Of a DNA stretch of 64,000 bases, positions 45,686 through 55,619 are shown one piece after another (positions within the stretch are counted from its first letter, which is position 1; the number at the start of each line of letters is the position of its first letter). The position numbers were made by a program, and so were the translations under genes. The stretch is from contig NZ_CP100604.1 in assembly GCF_031202265.1 (NCBI RefSeq), positions 3,888,501 to 3,952,500 on the forward strand, in the 5' to 3' direction. The notes beneath the pieces are model-generated. The model made no database searches. It saw only the letters and a program-made list of their open reading frames with translations, and was not told where the DNA came from. This DNA comes from Bradyrhizobium sp. Ash2021 (GTDB taxonomy: Bacteria; Pseudomonadota; Alphaproteobacteria; Rhizobiales; Xanthobacteraceae).

Positions 45686-46881
45686 GCATTAACATGGCAA
45701 TAGTCAGTCCGACCGAAGAAGCTGCGTCTCTTGTAACGCGCAACCGAATCGTTTGTTTCGTAAATGACGAGCTCAGTGCAGCAGCGCTGCGAAAAGGCCT
45801 CGAAGGTAGCAACTTGTCAATCAGACGTGGCACGATCAGTCATGCCATACGGATGCTCGAGACCGACACCGAGCTATTTGCGTTGGTGGCAGACATCAGT
45901 GGACTCGATGATCCATTTACCGAACTGGAAAGGTTGTCCGCCGTCTGCCCTCCCGATGTTCTGGTGGCGCTGATCGGTGAGAGCCGGGAGATCACTTTCT
46001 ACCGCGAGCTGATGGAAATCGGCTTGACCGAGTACCTTCCGAGGCCGCTCACGCGCGATATGGTGCTGCATCAGTTGCGCCCGAAGCTGCTTGGCGACGT
46101 GAGACCCGGTGCGGCCGATCGGGGCGGGCATGTGATCTCGATCTGCGGCGCGCAGGGGGGCGCCGGAGCAACGAGTATCGCTATCAATCTCGCACTGCAA
46201 CTGGCCGAGACCACAAAGGCCAAGGTCGCGCTGCTCGACCTTCATTTGCAAAACGGCGAAACGGCAGTGATGCTGGGTGTTCGGCCCGGGCCGGGGCTGC
46301 GGATCGCTCTGGAAAACCCGATGCGGGCGGACACCTTGTTTCTCGAACGCGCGGCAATTGATATCAACGAGCGGGTTTGCTTGATTTCCGCCGATGAGGA
46401 TCTGGATGCGCAGCTGGACATCACTGAAGCCGGAGTGAGACACGTGCTGGGTCTGCTCCGTCAACGGTTCAACTACATCGTTGTCGACATACCGGTGCCG
46501 TTTCCGCCATCCATCCATCCCGTGATCACACTTTCGCGCCACGTACTGGTGCTGCTGGAGGCGGAAGTGACCGGACTTCGCAACGCCCATGCACTCCGCA
46601 ATGCCGTCACCAACATTGCCGGTAAGGATCGGGTCTTCACTTTGCTCAATCGTGCCAATCGTGCCGGCGGCCTTCCCCGGGCCACGATCGTCAAGGCCTT
46701 GGGCGCAGAACCCGACATGGTGATTCCCGATCTCGGCAAGGGGATGACCCAAGCGGTCAATCTCGGAATTCCAGCTTTAAAGCACGTATCAAAACTGCGT
46801 CGTTACCTCGCCCCGATTGTGCGGGAGATCGCCGGTATCGGCGCCCAGCGGAAGGGATGGTTCAGGAGGCTGTTCCGGTGA
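45682..46881 (+). CDS. cpaE: Flp pilus localisation ATPase CpaE/TadZ
   Basis: 399 residues. The N-terminal half is a receiver-like domain without the usual phosphoacceptor (VADISGLDDPFTELERLSAV). The C-terminal half is a MinD/ParA-type ATPase with a deviant Walker A loop, GAQGGAGATSIAINLAL, lacking the usual lysine before T, as in other TadZ/CpaE proteins, and a Walker B region in YIVVDIPVPFP. It places the pilus machine at the cell pole. Overlaps cpaB and cpaF. Confidence 0.9.
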   Translation: MSINMAIVSPTEEAASLVTRNRIVCFVNDELSAAALRKGLEGSNLSIRRGTISHAIRMLETDTELFALVADISGLDDPFTELERLSAVCPPDVLVALIGESREITFYRELMEIGLTEYLPRPLTRDMVLHQLRPKLLGDVRPGAADRGGHVISICGAQGGAGATSIAINLALQLAETTKAKVALLDLHLQNGETAVMLGVRPGPGLRIALENPMRADTLFLERAAIDINERVCLISADEDLDAQLDITEAGVRHVLGLLRQRFNYIVVDIPVPFPPSIHPVITLSRHVLVLLEAEVTGLRNAHALRNAVTNIAGKDRVFTLLNRANRAGGLPRATIVKALGAEPDMVIPDLGKGMTQAVNLGIPALKHVSKLRRYLAPIVREIAGIGAQRKGWFRRLFR

Positions 46882-48353
46882 CGAAAAAATTTGGTACGCG
46901 CGAACGCGATGGCACACCAACCCGTTTTCCTGAATCGACGCCAAGGGATGGCGGGCCAACTGGTTTGCTTGAATTGATGCCAAGCGACGACGGTTTGACC
47001 GCGCAGCCGGTGATGCCAGGCGAACCTTCGACCGAGCAGCCCGTGATGCCGGCTTCGCTGCGCGAACAAATCGTGATGCCATCTTCGCTGCGCGCGCGCG
47101 TCGAGATGCCAGCATCACTGCGCGAACGGGTCATTGAGCAGATTGAGCCATCGGTGGCGGCAACTGTTTCGCGCGATGTGCTCCGGCGGCAGATCGAGGA
47201 AATCATCCATGGCATCGCCAACCAGGACCGACTCGAATTGTCAGGTCGCGAGCAGTTTCAGCTAGCAGACGAGATAGCGGACGACATGACCGGCTATGGG
47301 CCGCTCCGTCCGCTCCTGATGGATCAGTCGATTAACGATATCATGGTCAACGGACCAAGTAACGTCTATGTCGAGCGCAACGGCAAGCTGGAACGAATCG
47401 CGATAAGATTCCGCGACAATGCTCACATCGCATCGGTGGCGCAGAAGATTGCGGCGCAGGTTGGACGGCGCGTTGACGAATCAAGTCCGATGGTGGATTG
47501 CCGCCTGCCGGATGGCAGCCGGGTCAACATCATCTTTCCGCCGCTGGCGATCCATAGCCCCTGCATTTCCATCCGAAAATTTCCAAGTCGCCGTTTGGAT
47601 ATGGCCGGTATGATCCAAAACGGCTCACTGACTTCGGCCATGGGAAAATTGCTGGAGATTGCTGCCCGGTCTCGCCTCAATGTTCTGGTCTCTGGCGGTA
47701 CTGGTTCAGGCAAGACGACGCTGTTGAACGCTATGAGCCAATTCATTGATCACAGTGAACGCGTTGTCACCATCGAGGATGCGGCAGAGTTGCAGCTCCA
47801 ACAACCGCACGTGATCAGCTTGGAAACCCGGCCTCCTAGCCTCGAAGGCACGGGGCAGGTGACACAACGTGATCTGGTGTGGAATGCCCTGCGCATGCGT
47901 CCTGACCGGATCGTCGTAGGCGAGGTGCGCGGCCCTGAAGCATTTGATATGCTGCAAGCGATGAACACAGGTCATGATGGTTCGATCTCCACGGTGCATG
48001 CCAACTCAGCCCGCGACGCACTGACTCGAATTGAAAACATGGTTCAGATGGGGCAGCCAAATCTGCCGCTACGGGCGATTCGGTCTCAGATCGTCGCTGC
48101 GTTGGACATCATCGTGCAAGTAGAACGCATGCGGGATGGACAGCGTCGCGTCATCCAGATTAGCGAGGTGATCGGCCTGGAAGGCGATGTGATCACCACC
48201 AATGACATCGCGGCGTTCGAGTACGAAGAGGAGGATGTTCACGGGCGGATATCGGGTACCTATAGGTCCACCCAAGCAATCCCGAAATTCAAGAGCCGTC
48301 TTACCTATTTTGGGCTTGATCGAGCCTGGGTTGACGCCATGAGGCAGCTATGA
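46878..48353 (+). CDS. cpaF: Flp pilus secretion ATPase CpaF/TadA
   Basis: 491 residues from the GTG at 46878, which shares bases with the cpaE stop and has AGGAGG 8 bases upstream; an ATG at 46857 adds seven residues but lacks such a site. Walker A is [12 protein letters not shown] (about 272-283), followed by the Asp box and Walker B ([20 protein letters not shown]) and His box ([12 protein letters not shown]). It is a type II/IV secretion hexamer that powers pilus extension. The N-terminal 85 residues are not like other CpaF proteins and contain three tandem 10-residue repeats (xxMPASLRExx). Confidence 0.93.
   Translation: MTKKFGTRERDGTPTRFPESTPRDGGPTGLLELMPSDDGLTAQPVMPGEPSTEQPVMPASLREQIVMPSSLRARVEMPASLRERVIEQIEPSVAATVSRDVLRRQIEEIIHGIANQDRLELSGREQFQLADEIADDMTGYGPLRPLLMDQSINDIMVNGPSNVYVERNGKLERIAIRFRDNAHIASVAQKIAAQVGRRVDESSPMVDCRLPDGSRVNIIFPPLAIHSPCISIRKFPSRRLDMAGMIQNGSLTSAMGKLLEIAARSRLNVLVSGGTGSGKTTLLNAMSQFIDHSERVVTIEDAAELQLQQPHVISLETRPPSLEGTGQVTQRDLVWNALRMRPDRIVVGEVRGPEAFDMLQAMNTGHDGSISTVHANSARDALTRIENMVQMGQPNLPLRAIRSQIVAALDIIVQVERMRDGQRRVIQISEVIGLEGDVITTNDIAAFEYEEEDVHGRISGTYRSTQAIPKFKSRLTYFGLDRAWVDAMRQL
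47043..47132 (+). repeat. Three tandem 30-bp repeats inside cpaF
   Basis: Units at 47043-47072, 47073-47102 and 47103-47132 encode [20 protein letters not shown] and [11 protein letters not shown] degenerate [11 protein letters not shown] unit lies just before. The unit is codon-aligned, so changes in copy number keep the frame. Confidence 0.8.
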
Positions 48354-49282
48354 TGGCGGAGCCTTTGATTATCATTGTCCTGGTGCTCGTCCTATGCGCA
48401 GCGGCCGAGACGTTATGGCTCGACGCACGACACAGGCGCTTCGATCGTCAACTAGCGATCGCTCTACCAACCTCAGACCCTGCGAGGCTGCCCTCCATTC
48501 GTCGGTTACAAGCCGGGTCCCGGTGGCGGTTTTTCCACCGCTTTGCCAATTTCAGTCCCGAGATGGCTTACGACTGGCACCCCGCGTATGTGCTGCTTGC
48601 CGGTGCCATCGCAGCAGTGGCAGTCTTTTATGCTAATAGCCTACTGGGATTTTCCACCTTCTACGTGTCCCTCGCGGCTGCAATTGTCGACATCATGGTG
48701 GTGCGAGGTCTGTTTGGATGGCAGCGCCGTCGCCTCGCCAATCAACTGTTTCGACAGCTACCTGACACGATCCAGCTGGTGACAAGTACCGTTCGATCCG
48801 GGCTGCCTGTGAACGAAGCATTTCGCACTATCGCGCGCGAGATGCCCGAGCCAACTGCTGGGCAGTTTGCCATCGTATGTAACGAAGTAAGGTTGGGGAG
48901 ACCTCCAGAGGAAGCTATCGAGGATGTCTATTGGCGAACGCAGGTGGCAGAGTATGGAATCTTTGCGATGACGCTGGCAGTCCAGTTGAAGTCGGGTGGC
49001 AGTTTGAGCGAAACCTTGCAGACACTGGGAGACACTGTGAGTCAGCGTGTTGCGCTAGCTGCGCGCGCGAAGGCTTTGGCAGGAGAGGTGATCTTTTCCT
49101 CACGAGCGCTTGCAATCTCACCCTTGGTTGTTGGAGCGATACTATACTGGGTCAATCCGCAATCAATTGATCTACTGTTCACGGATCCGACTGGAAACAT
49201 GCTCCTGGCCTACGCGGTCACCTCGGTGGTTATGGGGCACCTGGTTATAAGCTGGATGATCAGAAGGGAAACAAAACTATGA
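48350..49282 (+). CDS. tadB: Flp pilus inner-membrane platform protein TadB
   Basis: 310 residues with a start overlapping the cpaF stop. It has an N-terminal helix, two central helices (AYVLLAGAIAAVAVFYANSL; FSTFYVSLAAAIVDIMVVRG), the T2SF domain (QLPDTIQLVTSTVRSGLPVN; FAMTLAVQLKSGGSLSETLQ) and two C-terminal helices. With TadC it forms the GspF-like platform on which the CpaF ATPase acts. The end overlaps tadC by four bases. Confidence 0.92.
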   Translation: MMAEPLIIIVLVLVLCAAAETLWLDARHRRFDRQLAIALPTSDPARLPSIRRLQAGSRWRFFHRFANFSPEMAYDWHPAYVLLAGAIAAVAVFYANSLLGFSTFYVSLAAAIVDIMVVRGLFGWQRRRLANQLFRQLPDTIQLVTSTVRSGLPVNEAFRTIAREMPEPTAGQFAIVCNEVRLGRPPEEAIEDVYWRTQVAEYGIFAMTLAVQLKSGGSLSETLQTLGDTVSQRVALAARAKALAGEVIFSSRALAISPLVVGAILYWVNPQSIDLLFTDPTGNMLLAYAVTSVVMGHLVISWMIRRETKL

Positions 49283-50184
49283 CGTTTGGTCTCGGCATGG
49301 TGACGCTGGCCATAGCGGCTGGGGCTGTGACCTTGATGTTGATCATTTACGAAGTACACCTTCGTACATTGAACACACGGGTAACAAACGCGGTACTGGG
49401 CATTCCTAACCAGCCAGCACGATTCCAGGACATGACCGGCTGGATGTCATCGCTCGGCATGCGGTACCGGCGCTTCTACGCTTCGGAAAATCTGGAACAA
49501 CTACGAACGGTCCTTCAATCGTCAGGTTTCAATCATCATCGAACCCTGCCGGTCTGGATCGGCGTCAAAACTGTCAGCATGTTCTTATTCCCGATCGTCG
49601 CGTTTTTTGTTGCGCAGCTTTCTGGGAAGCCACTGACCGATGTGCTGATCTTTACGCTGATTGGGGTGGTGATCGGAATTATGGGGCCGCGATTAATTCT
49701 GATGGTACTGAGACGTCGTTTTGAAGCTGCCGTTCGAGTAGGCACGCCCGATGCTATTGATTTGCTGGTTGTGTGCAGCGAAGCGGGAATGGGTCTGGAG
49801 AGCGCGGTGCAACGAGTTGCGCAAGAATTAAACCAGACGAATCCTGCCTTGGCCCGGGTTTTATTTGGTCTCCTTGATGATCTGCGGATATTGCCAAATC
49901 GCAGCGACGCATTCGAGAAATTGGGAGCTACGTCGGAGGGGCTTCGCCGATTTGCTGCCATGGTCAGCCAAAGCCTGCAATACGGAACGCCATTGGGCCA
50001 GGCTCTGCGCGGTATCGCGGTCGACCTGCGGCGAGAACGCATTACCAAGCTGGAAGAAAGAGCGCACAAGTTAGGGGCCAAGCTGACTATTCCGATGGTG
50101 TTGTTCCTGCTTCCAGCCATGTTCGTCATTATGGGTGGAAGCCCGTTTCTGCGCCTTGTTCGTACATTCACCAGCTTCCAGTAA
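49279..50184 (+). CDS. tadC: Flp pilus inner-membrane platform protein TadC
   Basis: 301 residues in the TadC pattern: N-terminal helix, then two helices, then a T2SF domain (DAIDLLVVCSEAGMGLESAV; FAAMVSQSLQYGTPLGQALR) and a C-terminal helix (LTIPMVLFLLPAMFVIMGGS). Partner of TadB. It is the last gene in the tightly overlapping cpaB-tadC block; an 83-bp gap follows. Confidence 0.92.
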   Translation: MTFGLGMVTLAIAAGAVTLMLIIYEVHLRTLNTRVTNAVLGIPNQPARFQDMTGWMSSLGMRYRRFYASENLEQLRTVLQSSGFNHHRTLPVWIGVKTVSMFLFPIVAFFVAQLSGKPLTDVLIFTLIGVVIGIMGPRLILMVLRRRFEAAVRVGTPDAIDLLVVCSEAGMGLESAVQRVAQELNQTNPALARVLFGLLDDLRILPNRSDAFEKLGATSEGLRRFAAMVSQSLQYGTPLGQALRGIAVDLRRERITKLEERAHKLGAKLTIPMVLFLLPAMFVIMGGSPFLRLVRTFTSFQ

Positions 50185-50267
50185 GTAAGCGATGAGCACG
50201 GTGACTACCCTGTGGAACCACTGGTTTTAACGATCGGACTTTCGGTCGCCCCCGTCGAGGTAGGCTT

Positions 50268-50717
50268 ATGAGCAAGAAAGGTTCTTTGATAGCGGATCAA
50301 CGCGGCGCCGTCGCGTTTGAGATGATCATCGTTTACTGGTTCTTGTGCTTGTTCCTGCTTCTGCCGCTTGCCGACGTTGCTGTCGCTGGCTTCCAATATA
50401 TATCCGCGTGGCAGGCATTGCGCGCCTTCGGGCAATACGTTCAGTACGCACCGCCACCTGACGTCACCAACGCTTCAAGTTGGGCGTCAAGCGCACTCGC
50501 CAAAGCCGATTCCCGTTTTCCCATCCCCAGTATTCAACTCGTTTGCGGTGATAGCGCTTTTGCGTGCTCCGCATCCAATACTGCGTCCCCCAAGTACTAT
50601 TCATACACGACGACCGTCACCCTGGCACCCATGGTGGTTCCGAAGTCGGTGATGTGTCAGAGTGGCAATGCTGATCCGTGTGCCTACACACTGGCTTACT
50701 CAGAACGGTTTCAATAG
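50268..50717 (+). CDS. tadE: TadE-like pseudopilin
   Basis: 149 residues. The class III prepilin-type site DQRG|AVAFEMIIVYWFLC has Gly at -1 and Glu at +5, followed by one hydrophobic helix, so it should be cut by CpaA. The remainder is periplasmic with four cysteines (LVCGDSAFAC; VMCQSGNADPC) that may form disulfides. TadE-type minor pilins are needed for pilus assembly. The order tadE-tadG-tadF here fits other alphaproteobacterial loci. Confidence 0.82.
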   Translation: MSKKGSLIADQRGAVAFEMIIVYWFLCLFLLLPLADVAVAGFQYISAWQALRAFGQYVQYAPPPDVTNASSWASSALAKADSRFPIPSIQLVCGDSAFACSASNTASPKYYSYTTTVTLAPMVVPKSVMCQSGNADPCAYTLAYSERFQ

Positions 50718-50727
50718 GAGATTTCCA

Positions 50728-52086
50728 ATGCGTAAACTGCTCCGTTGCCGCCGAGGTTCAGTCGCATTCGCCACCGTCGTCGCCTTAGTGCCGCTGATTG
50801 GAGCGGTTGCCCTCGGGGCCGAGGCCGGATCGTGGTACGTCACCAAGCAACACGCACAGAATGCCGCTGATGCGGCAGCGTATGCGGGCGCGTTGCGCTT
50901 GGCGTGCTCTCTTGATCCATCGTGCGTTGATGCAAATTCGGTGGACTATCGTGGCAAGGAGTTTGCAGCGCGGAACGCATTCTGCAACGCGGGCGATATC
51001 TCGTATCTTGGCTCCAAGTGTGCGACTAGCCTTCCGAGTGGAACCTCGCAGACCGTCCAGCTCGCTTTGCTGACTTCTTGGAACGGGACCCCCGGAAATT
51101 TCGTTCAGGCCACTGTTAGCCAACAACAGCAGGCGCAGCTCGCAGCAGTGCTTGGTTTTTCCACGGTCAACATACCCGCGACAGCCGTTGCCAGCGTTAT
51201 AGTGCCAACGATCCTTCCTTGCGTTCTAGCGGAATCCGGTGCGATTAGCTTCCAGGACGCTTCTGTCAACATCAACGCCCCAAACTGTGGACTCGCATCA
51301 AACGGTTCGCCGATCGGCTTTAACTTCAAAACCGGTCTCAATAGCCCACCTGTTGTCGGATCAATGTCGACAGCTGGTGGCTGCAGCGGCAACGCCTCAC
51401 TCTGTAGCTCTGTCTCGACTTATAATCCAAGGGTGATTGACCCCTTTTCTGCTCTCACGAGCGCGATTGACAATTTGACTCTGACGGCGTGTAAGGGATC
51501 AACGTTGCAGCCTTATGCCACCGGCCTATGCGCTAATGACAACACGACGCTTAATAGCGTTACCAGCCTAACTGTCAGTGGCGTCTACTTCTTCTCTGGC
51601 GGCCTCTCGCTGGGGGGCAACGGAGGCCTTCGTACTTGCACTGGTTCCGGCGATCCCGACCCTTTATGCGCAGGAAAGGGGATCGTAACAGCGACGATTA
51701 TCGTGCTGCCGGTTTCAGGCAACAAAACCAGTTTGAAGATGGCTGGCGGTAGTAAATTCAACATCACTGCACCATCAACCGCGCCATCCGCATCCGCGAT
51801 TCCCAGTCAGCTTTCATCTGTCGCCAATCTTCTGACGAGTATGGCGTTGTTCGATCCTGAACAATCACCACAGACGACTGGAACCTCTACAATGGCAGGT
51901 AGTGGTGTGTTTTACCTCCCGAAAGCAGACCCCCTCAATTGGCAGGGTAGTAGCACTGGCCAGGTCAGTACCTGCACCGAAGTCATCGCCGCATCAATCA
52001 CGCTTGCCGGTACGCCGAATTTCAACAATCAGGGATGCATTGACAAAATAAAACTTAAGAGCCAAATCGTACAATTGGTGCAGTGA
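50728..52086 (+). CDS. tadG: TadG-like Flp pilus protein
   Basis: 452 residues from the ATG at 50728 with TAGGAG before it; the frame open to 50662 overlaps tadE. The start (CRRGSVAFATVVALVPLIGA, then VALGAEAGSWYVTKQHAQNA and ADAAAYAGAL) is the N-terminal TadG-like motif. The body is Ser/Thr/Asn-rich and probably exposed in the periplasm or on the surface. No von Willebrand A domain is obvious, so it is shorter than some TadG proteins. Confidence 0.85.
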   Translation: MRKLLRCRRGSVAFATVVALVPLIGAVALGAEAGSWYVTKQHAQNAADAAAYAGALRLACSLDPSCVDANSVDYRGKEFAARNAFCNAGDISYLGSKCATSLPSGTSQTVQLALLTSWNGTPGNFVQATVSQQQQAQLAAVLGFSTVNIPATAVASVIVPTILPCVLAESGAISFQDASVNINAPNCGLASNGSPIGFNFKTGLNSPPVVGSMSTAGGCSGNASLCSSVSTYNPRVIDPFSALTSAIDNLTLTACKGSTLQPYATGLCANDNTTLNSVTSLTVSGVYFFSGGLSLGGNGGLRTCTGSGDPDPLCAGKGIVTATIIVLPVSGNKTSLKMAGGSKFNITAPSTAPSASAIPSQLSSVANLLTSMALFDPEQSPQTTGTSTMAGSGVFYLPKADPLNWQGSSTGQVSTCTEVIAASITLAGTPNFNNQGCIDKIKLKSQIVQLVQ

Positions 52087-52499
52087 TGAGAAAGCTCGAT
52101 CAGCGCGGCGTCGCGGCGTTGGAATTTTGCCTTGTCGCCGTGCCGTTGTTCACATTGATGTTCGTCATTTTCGATCTGGGACGTTATGCAATCACCGCCC
52201 AGTCATTGCGGACGCTTGCGAATGCCGGTGCTCGGGCAATGATGATCAATTGCTATACGCCTGCCGTAATAAGTAAGACATCTCCATCGAGCTGCACGAG
52301 TGACTACCTTTCGGCCACAGACAAGCAGACCGCTGCCCCTTTCCTATATAGCAATGGTAGTTCCTCGCCGACAGTTAGCACCACTGCGGGAGCCGCTGCA
52401 CTTACTGTGACGGCGTCTCAACCTGGCTTCGCCATGATAATGCCGGTATGGGGCACGGCCTTGAACGCGCCGAGCGCGTCGACCTCAGTTCCGTTCTAG
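52086..52499 (+). CDS. tadF: TadE/TadF-like pseudopilin
   Basis: 137 residues from the ATG at 52086, overlapping the tadG stop; a GTG at 52083 is also possible. The site QRG|VAALEFCLVAVPLFTLMF has Gly at -1 and Glu at +5 with a hydrophobic helix after it. The rest is a Ser/Thr-rich periplasmic tail with two or three cysteines. The name tadF is given by position; tadE-like is equally defensible. Confidence 0.82.
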   Translation: MRKLDQRGVAALEFCLVAVPLFTLMFVIFDLGRYAITAQSLRTLANAGARAMMINCYTPAVISKTSPSSCTSDYLSATDKQTAAPFLYSNGSSSPTVSTTAGAAALTVTASQPGFAMIMPVWGTALNAPSASTSVPF

Positions 52500-52820
52500 C
52501 AGAGCGAGAGGCTCGGCAATACTCGGTGGTCGAATGACCGTCGGCGCATTGCCCGGATCGTGAGGACGAGCGGTCCTTAGCCCGGATCATAGCCAAAACT
52601 TCAAATCCGCGCCAGCGCGCGAGTGCATCGGCCAAATTTTTGAAGCTAGTTCCCGCCTCTTGCAAAAAGTGTCGGCATGGGGGATTTGTAAAGCGGTACG
52701 ATGACGACGGCGTCCTACTCGCAGGCCTGCCGGGTTTCGGCGTTTTTCGACGTCGAGAAACTGGAGAGAGTCGATGTGCCGCCACGTCTCACTTTTCCGC
52801 CCCAGCTCGACGAGATTGGT
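52500..52820. other. Intergenic region after the pseudopilin genes
   Basis: I see no supported gene. This is the boundary between the pseudopilin operon and a convergent small membrane gene. Confidence 0.35.
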
Positions 52821-53108
52821 TCAGTTGATTCCAGAGATAACGACGAGGTTGTTTAGCACGGGCGTTGAGCAAAACGCTACCACCAGACCAATATTGTAAA
52901 TGTTTTTGCTGCGCGAAAGCAGCAAAGTCATGATGAACGTTCCACCTAGTTTTGGAATAAGCCACCATTCACCGAGCGATGACTGGGCCAGCCGCATGAA
53001 CGGGTTCAACTCGCCCAAGCCGTGATCCAGAATCACATTCGTGGTCAAGAGATCAGCGCAGCCAAATACAAAGCAAGAGAGCAACAACAGCGCCTTAACC
53101 GAACTCAT
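52821..53108 (-). CDS. Small membrane protein (DUF5658-like)
   Basis: 95 residues with three or four helices and the pattern FGCADLLTTNVILDHGLGELN then PFMR. The Asp-x-x-x-T and G-x-x-E-x-NP motifs are those I associate with DUF5658 membrane proteins. Function unknown. It is transcribed against the pilus genes, inside the gap before the secretin gene. Confidence 0.6.
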   Translation of the reverse strand: MSSVKALLLLSCFVFGCADLLTTNVILDHGLGELNPFMRLAQSSLGEWWLIPKLGGTFIMTLLLSRSKNIYNIGLVVAFCSTPVLNNLVVISGIN

Positions 53109-53951
53109 TTTCTTGGACTCCCGGTGCCGAAATGCCGGACTTGGCCATAGATGCCTACGCGCTTCTAGGACTACAAAACTAATTTAGGATTAATTCGAAG
53201 CGCCGCCAGAGGTTCCGCCGACCGGCGCTCAGTTCCAAAGTGAACACAGAACGGAGAGTCCGCTCCTAAAATCTAACGGGGCCAGTACCGCCGAATACAG
53301 GCCGAATTAGGCTACTTGCAGATTCCAAGACAGGCCGCTCAACGAAAAGCCCGGCCGTGAAGCCGGGCGAGGTCGCGAATATAAACTGGTTAAGCACGTT
53401 CCCTTCGTCCTGGGAATCGTCTGGATTACGGTTAAGCGATGGTGGGTCGGCCGCGATTTCCGCGTCGGTAATGGAGACTCTGCCGCGAGTCAGGCTGCCT
53501 GGTAGGGCCGGCGAGCGGCCACGTAACCTCAAGGCACTAATGTTATAAAAACGTTGACCGAATGAACCCCAAGATCAATTTCACGTAGTGATTAATCTGA
53601 CCTTCAGCTATTGGTTGTGATTGTGCGTTGCAGGTCACTCCCGAGCACGCACAGAAGGTGGTGCTCGCTGGCAACATTGGAAAACTTTCTCTGATGTTGC
53701 GATAGCCCGGTGAAGTTTGCGCCTTGCAAAACGAGCCGCACGACGGATGATGACCTTGGCGCATTTGCCATGAGGGGCCGAACTGATTCTGTGCCCAAAG
53801 CCGGTGCCCGCCGGGATAAGGAAATACGAAGGTAACGATTTATAACGGGACAGATTGTAAGCTCTACGACGCGGGGGGCGAAGGAGAGTTGTCAGGACGC
53901 TGAAGGCGTATATTGCGGGGACAGCCGTGTATCGCGGCGAAGGGGATTGGA
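53109..53951. other. Long gap before the secretin gene
   Basis: This 840-bp stretch contains no gene I can support. A GC hairpin (GCCCGGC and GCCGGGC, about 53348-53368) lies in it and could be a terminator for either side. Short minus-strand frames at 53543-53798 have an unusual cysteine-rich peptide but no ribosome binding site. The promoter for cpaC should be near the right end. Confidence 0.4.
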
Positions 53952-55607
53952 ATGAGTGGCGGTCGCGTTGCGAGCAAGGAAGGACAAAGGCTTCTCGCCT
54001 TGAGCGCGATAGCTGTTGGCGCTGCGCTTGCCTTGTTTGGCTCGGCGGACGGCGCGGGTGCGGCAGATCGGCGGGCCTCCTCCAGCGGCGTTTTCGTCGG
54101 CGAAATGAGCGACGTCCAGCGCGTCAAGGTGACCATCAACAAGTCACGCACCTTCAGGGTCGATACAGCTTTTTCGACCATTGTCTCGGGCTCGCCCGAC
54201 ATCGCCGAGGTGAGGTCGCTGAGCGATCACGTGATCTACATCCAGGGCAAGCAGACCGGTACCACCAACGTCATCCTGTTCGATAATACGATGAAGCAGA
54301 TCGGCATCCTCGATGTCGAGGTCGCGATCGATACCGGCAATCTGCAGCAGAACATCCAGTCCTCGACCGGCACCCGCGGCATCCGTGTCACAGCCGCGGA
54401 GGGCCAGGTTGTGCTCAGCGGAACGGCCACGGATGCGGTCGCCGCCGAGCGAGCCATGGCGATTGCCACCGGCATCGTCCCGAAGGGCGGCGTCGTGGTT
54501 AACGCCATGAATGTGGCGGGGCCGCAGCAAGTCATGCTGGAGGTGCGCTTTCTCGAAGTCACCCGTTCTGCCGGTCGTGACCTGGGTGTCAATCTCTTTG
54601 CCGCCAATGCAAACGGCACTAACATCGCTAATACCGGGCCGGGCTCTGTGACCGCCGCCGGTCGATCACCGATTGGTGGTATTAATACCGCCCCTGGTCC
54701 CCTCGGTGCTGGGGGGAGTTCTGTCGGTTCTCCTCCAACGGGTAGCCTTCCGGTACTCGGAACAGTGGGGACGCTCTTGGGTGTCGCGGGCAACGCAGCT
54801 CCTCCCCCGTTCGGAAGTTTGTTGACCAGCATTATCCGAACCAGCAACGGCGGCTCAGTGGACTTGCTGATCTCCGCATTGGAAACCAAAGGCTTGGTTC
54901 GCTCGCTGGCGGAACCGAACCTGATCGCGCTCTCGGGCGACTCTGCGCGGTTTCTGGCCGGTGGCGAGATCCCAGTTCCCAGTGTGCAGCCGGGAAGCGG
55001 AAATGGTGTCCCCACCATTACGACCCAATACAAGCCTTTCGGCGTGGAATTAGTGTTCGTTCCCACAGTTCTCTCGCGAGGCACTATCAATTTGAGGATC
55101 GAACCTTCGGTAAGCGAACTGGACTTCGCGAATGCGGTGACGATTGCCGGAACTCAAATTCCAGCACTGACTAGTCGGAGCGTAAGAACTACCGTCGAGC
55201 TGCGTGACGGCCAGAGCTTTGCGGTTGCCGGCCTGTTGCAGACCCGGAACGTCCAGAATGTCTCGCAGTTGCCCTGGATCGGTTCGGTGCCGGTGCTTGG
55301 GACCTTGTTCAGCAGCAAGTCGTACCAGCAGCAGGAGACTGATCTCGTCATCATCGTCACGCCGCGCCTGGTGGCGCCGGCGGCGCCTGGGCAGGTGTTG
55401 GCGTCACCGCTAGATTCCCGCCTGCCGGCGAACGACGTCGATTTCTTCCTCAACGGCCAGATGGAGGTGAAAAAGCGCTATAACGACTACGTCAATTCCG
55501 GCGGCGACGTCAAGGGGCCTTACGGGCACATCATCGCGCCCGATGTGCGCCTGTCAGAACCGCCGACCGTTGTGACCGACCAGCCCGTTGTCAAGACCCT
55601 CAACTGA
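53952..55607 (+). CDS. cpaC: Flp pilus secretin CpaC/RcpA
   Basis: About 551 residues from the ATG at 53952; an in-frame codon at 53913 adds a short leader. A signal peptide (LLALSAIAVGAALALFGSAD) is followed by the N-terminal pilus domain (VKVTINKSRTFRVDTAFSTI; ADHVIYIQGKQTGTTNVILF-type strand), a BON-like domain (IRVTAAEGQVVLSGTATDAV) and the secretin core (SLAEPNLIALSGDSARFLAG; VRTTVELRDGQSFAVAGLLQ; LPWIGSVPVLGTLFSS). It forms the outer-membrane channel. In most loci cpaC sits between cpaB and cpaE; here it is 7 kb downstream with its own gap. Confidence 0.92.
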   Translation: MSGGRVASKEGQRLLALSAIAVGAALALFGSADGAGAADRRASSSGVFVGEMSDVQRVKVTINKSRTFRVDTAFSTIVSGSPDIAEVRSLSDHVIYIQGKQTGTTNVILFDNTMKQIGILDVEVAIDTGNLQQNIQSSTGTRGIRVTAAEGQVVLSGTATDAVAAERAMAIATGIVPKGGVVVNAMNVAGPQQVMLEVRFLEVTRSAGRDLGVNLFAANANGTNIANTGPGSVTAAGRSPIGGINTAPGPLGAGGSSVGSPPTGSLPVLGTVGTLLGVAGNAAPPPFGSLLTSIIRTSNGGSVDLLISALETKGLVRSLAEPNLIALSGDSARFLAGGEIPVPSVQPGSGNGVPTITTQYKPFGVELVFVPTVLSRGTINLRIEPSVSELDFANAVTIAGTQIPALTSRSVRTTVELRDGQSFAVAGLLQTRNVQNVSQLPWIGSVPVLGTLFSSKSYQQQETDLVIIVTPRLVAPAAPGQVLASPLDSRLPANDVDFFLNGQMEVKKRYNDYVNSGGDVKGPYGHIIAPDVRLSEPPTVVTDQPVVKTLN

Positions 55608-55619
55608 AGGACGACCGAT

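Noticed and set aside
53543..53798. Cysteine-containing minus-strand frames before the secretin gene
   Set aside because: No ribosome binding site and no similarity recalled; may be chance.
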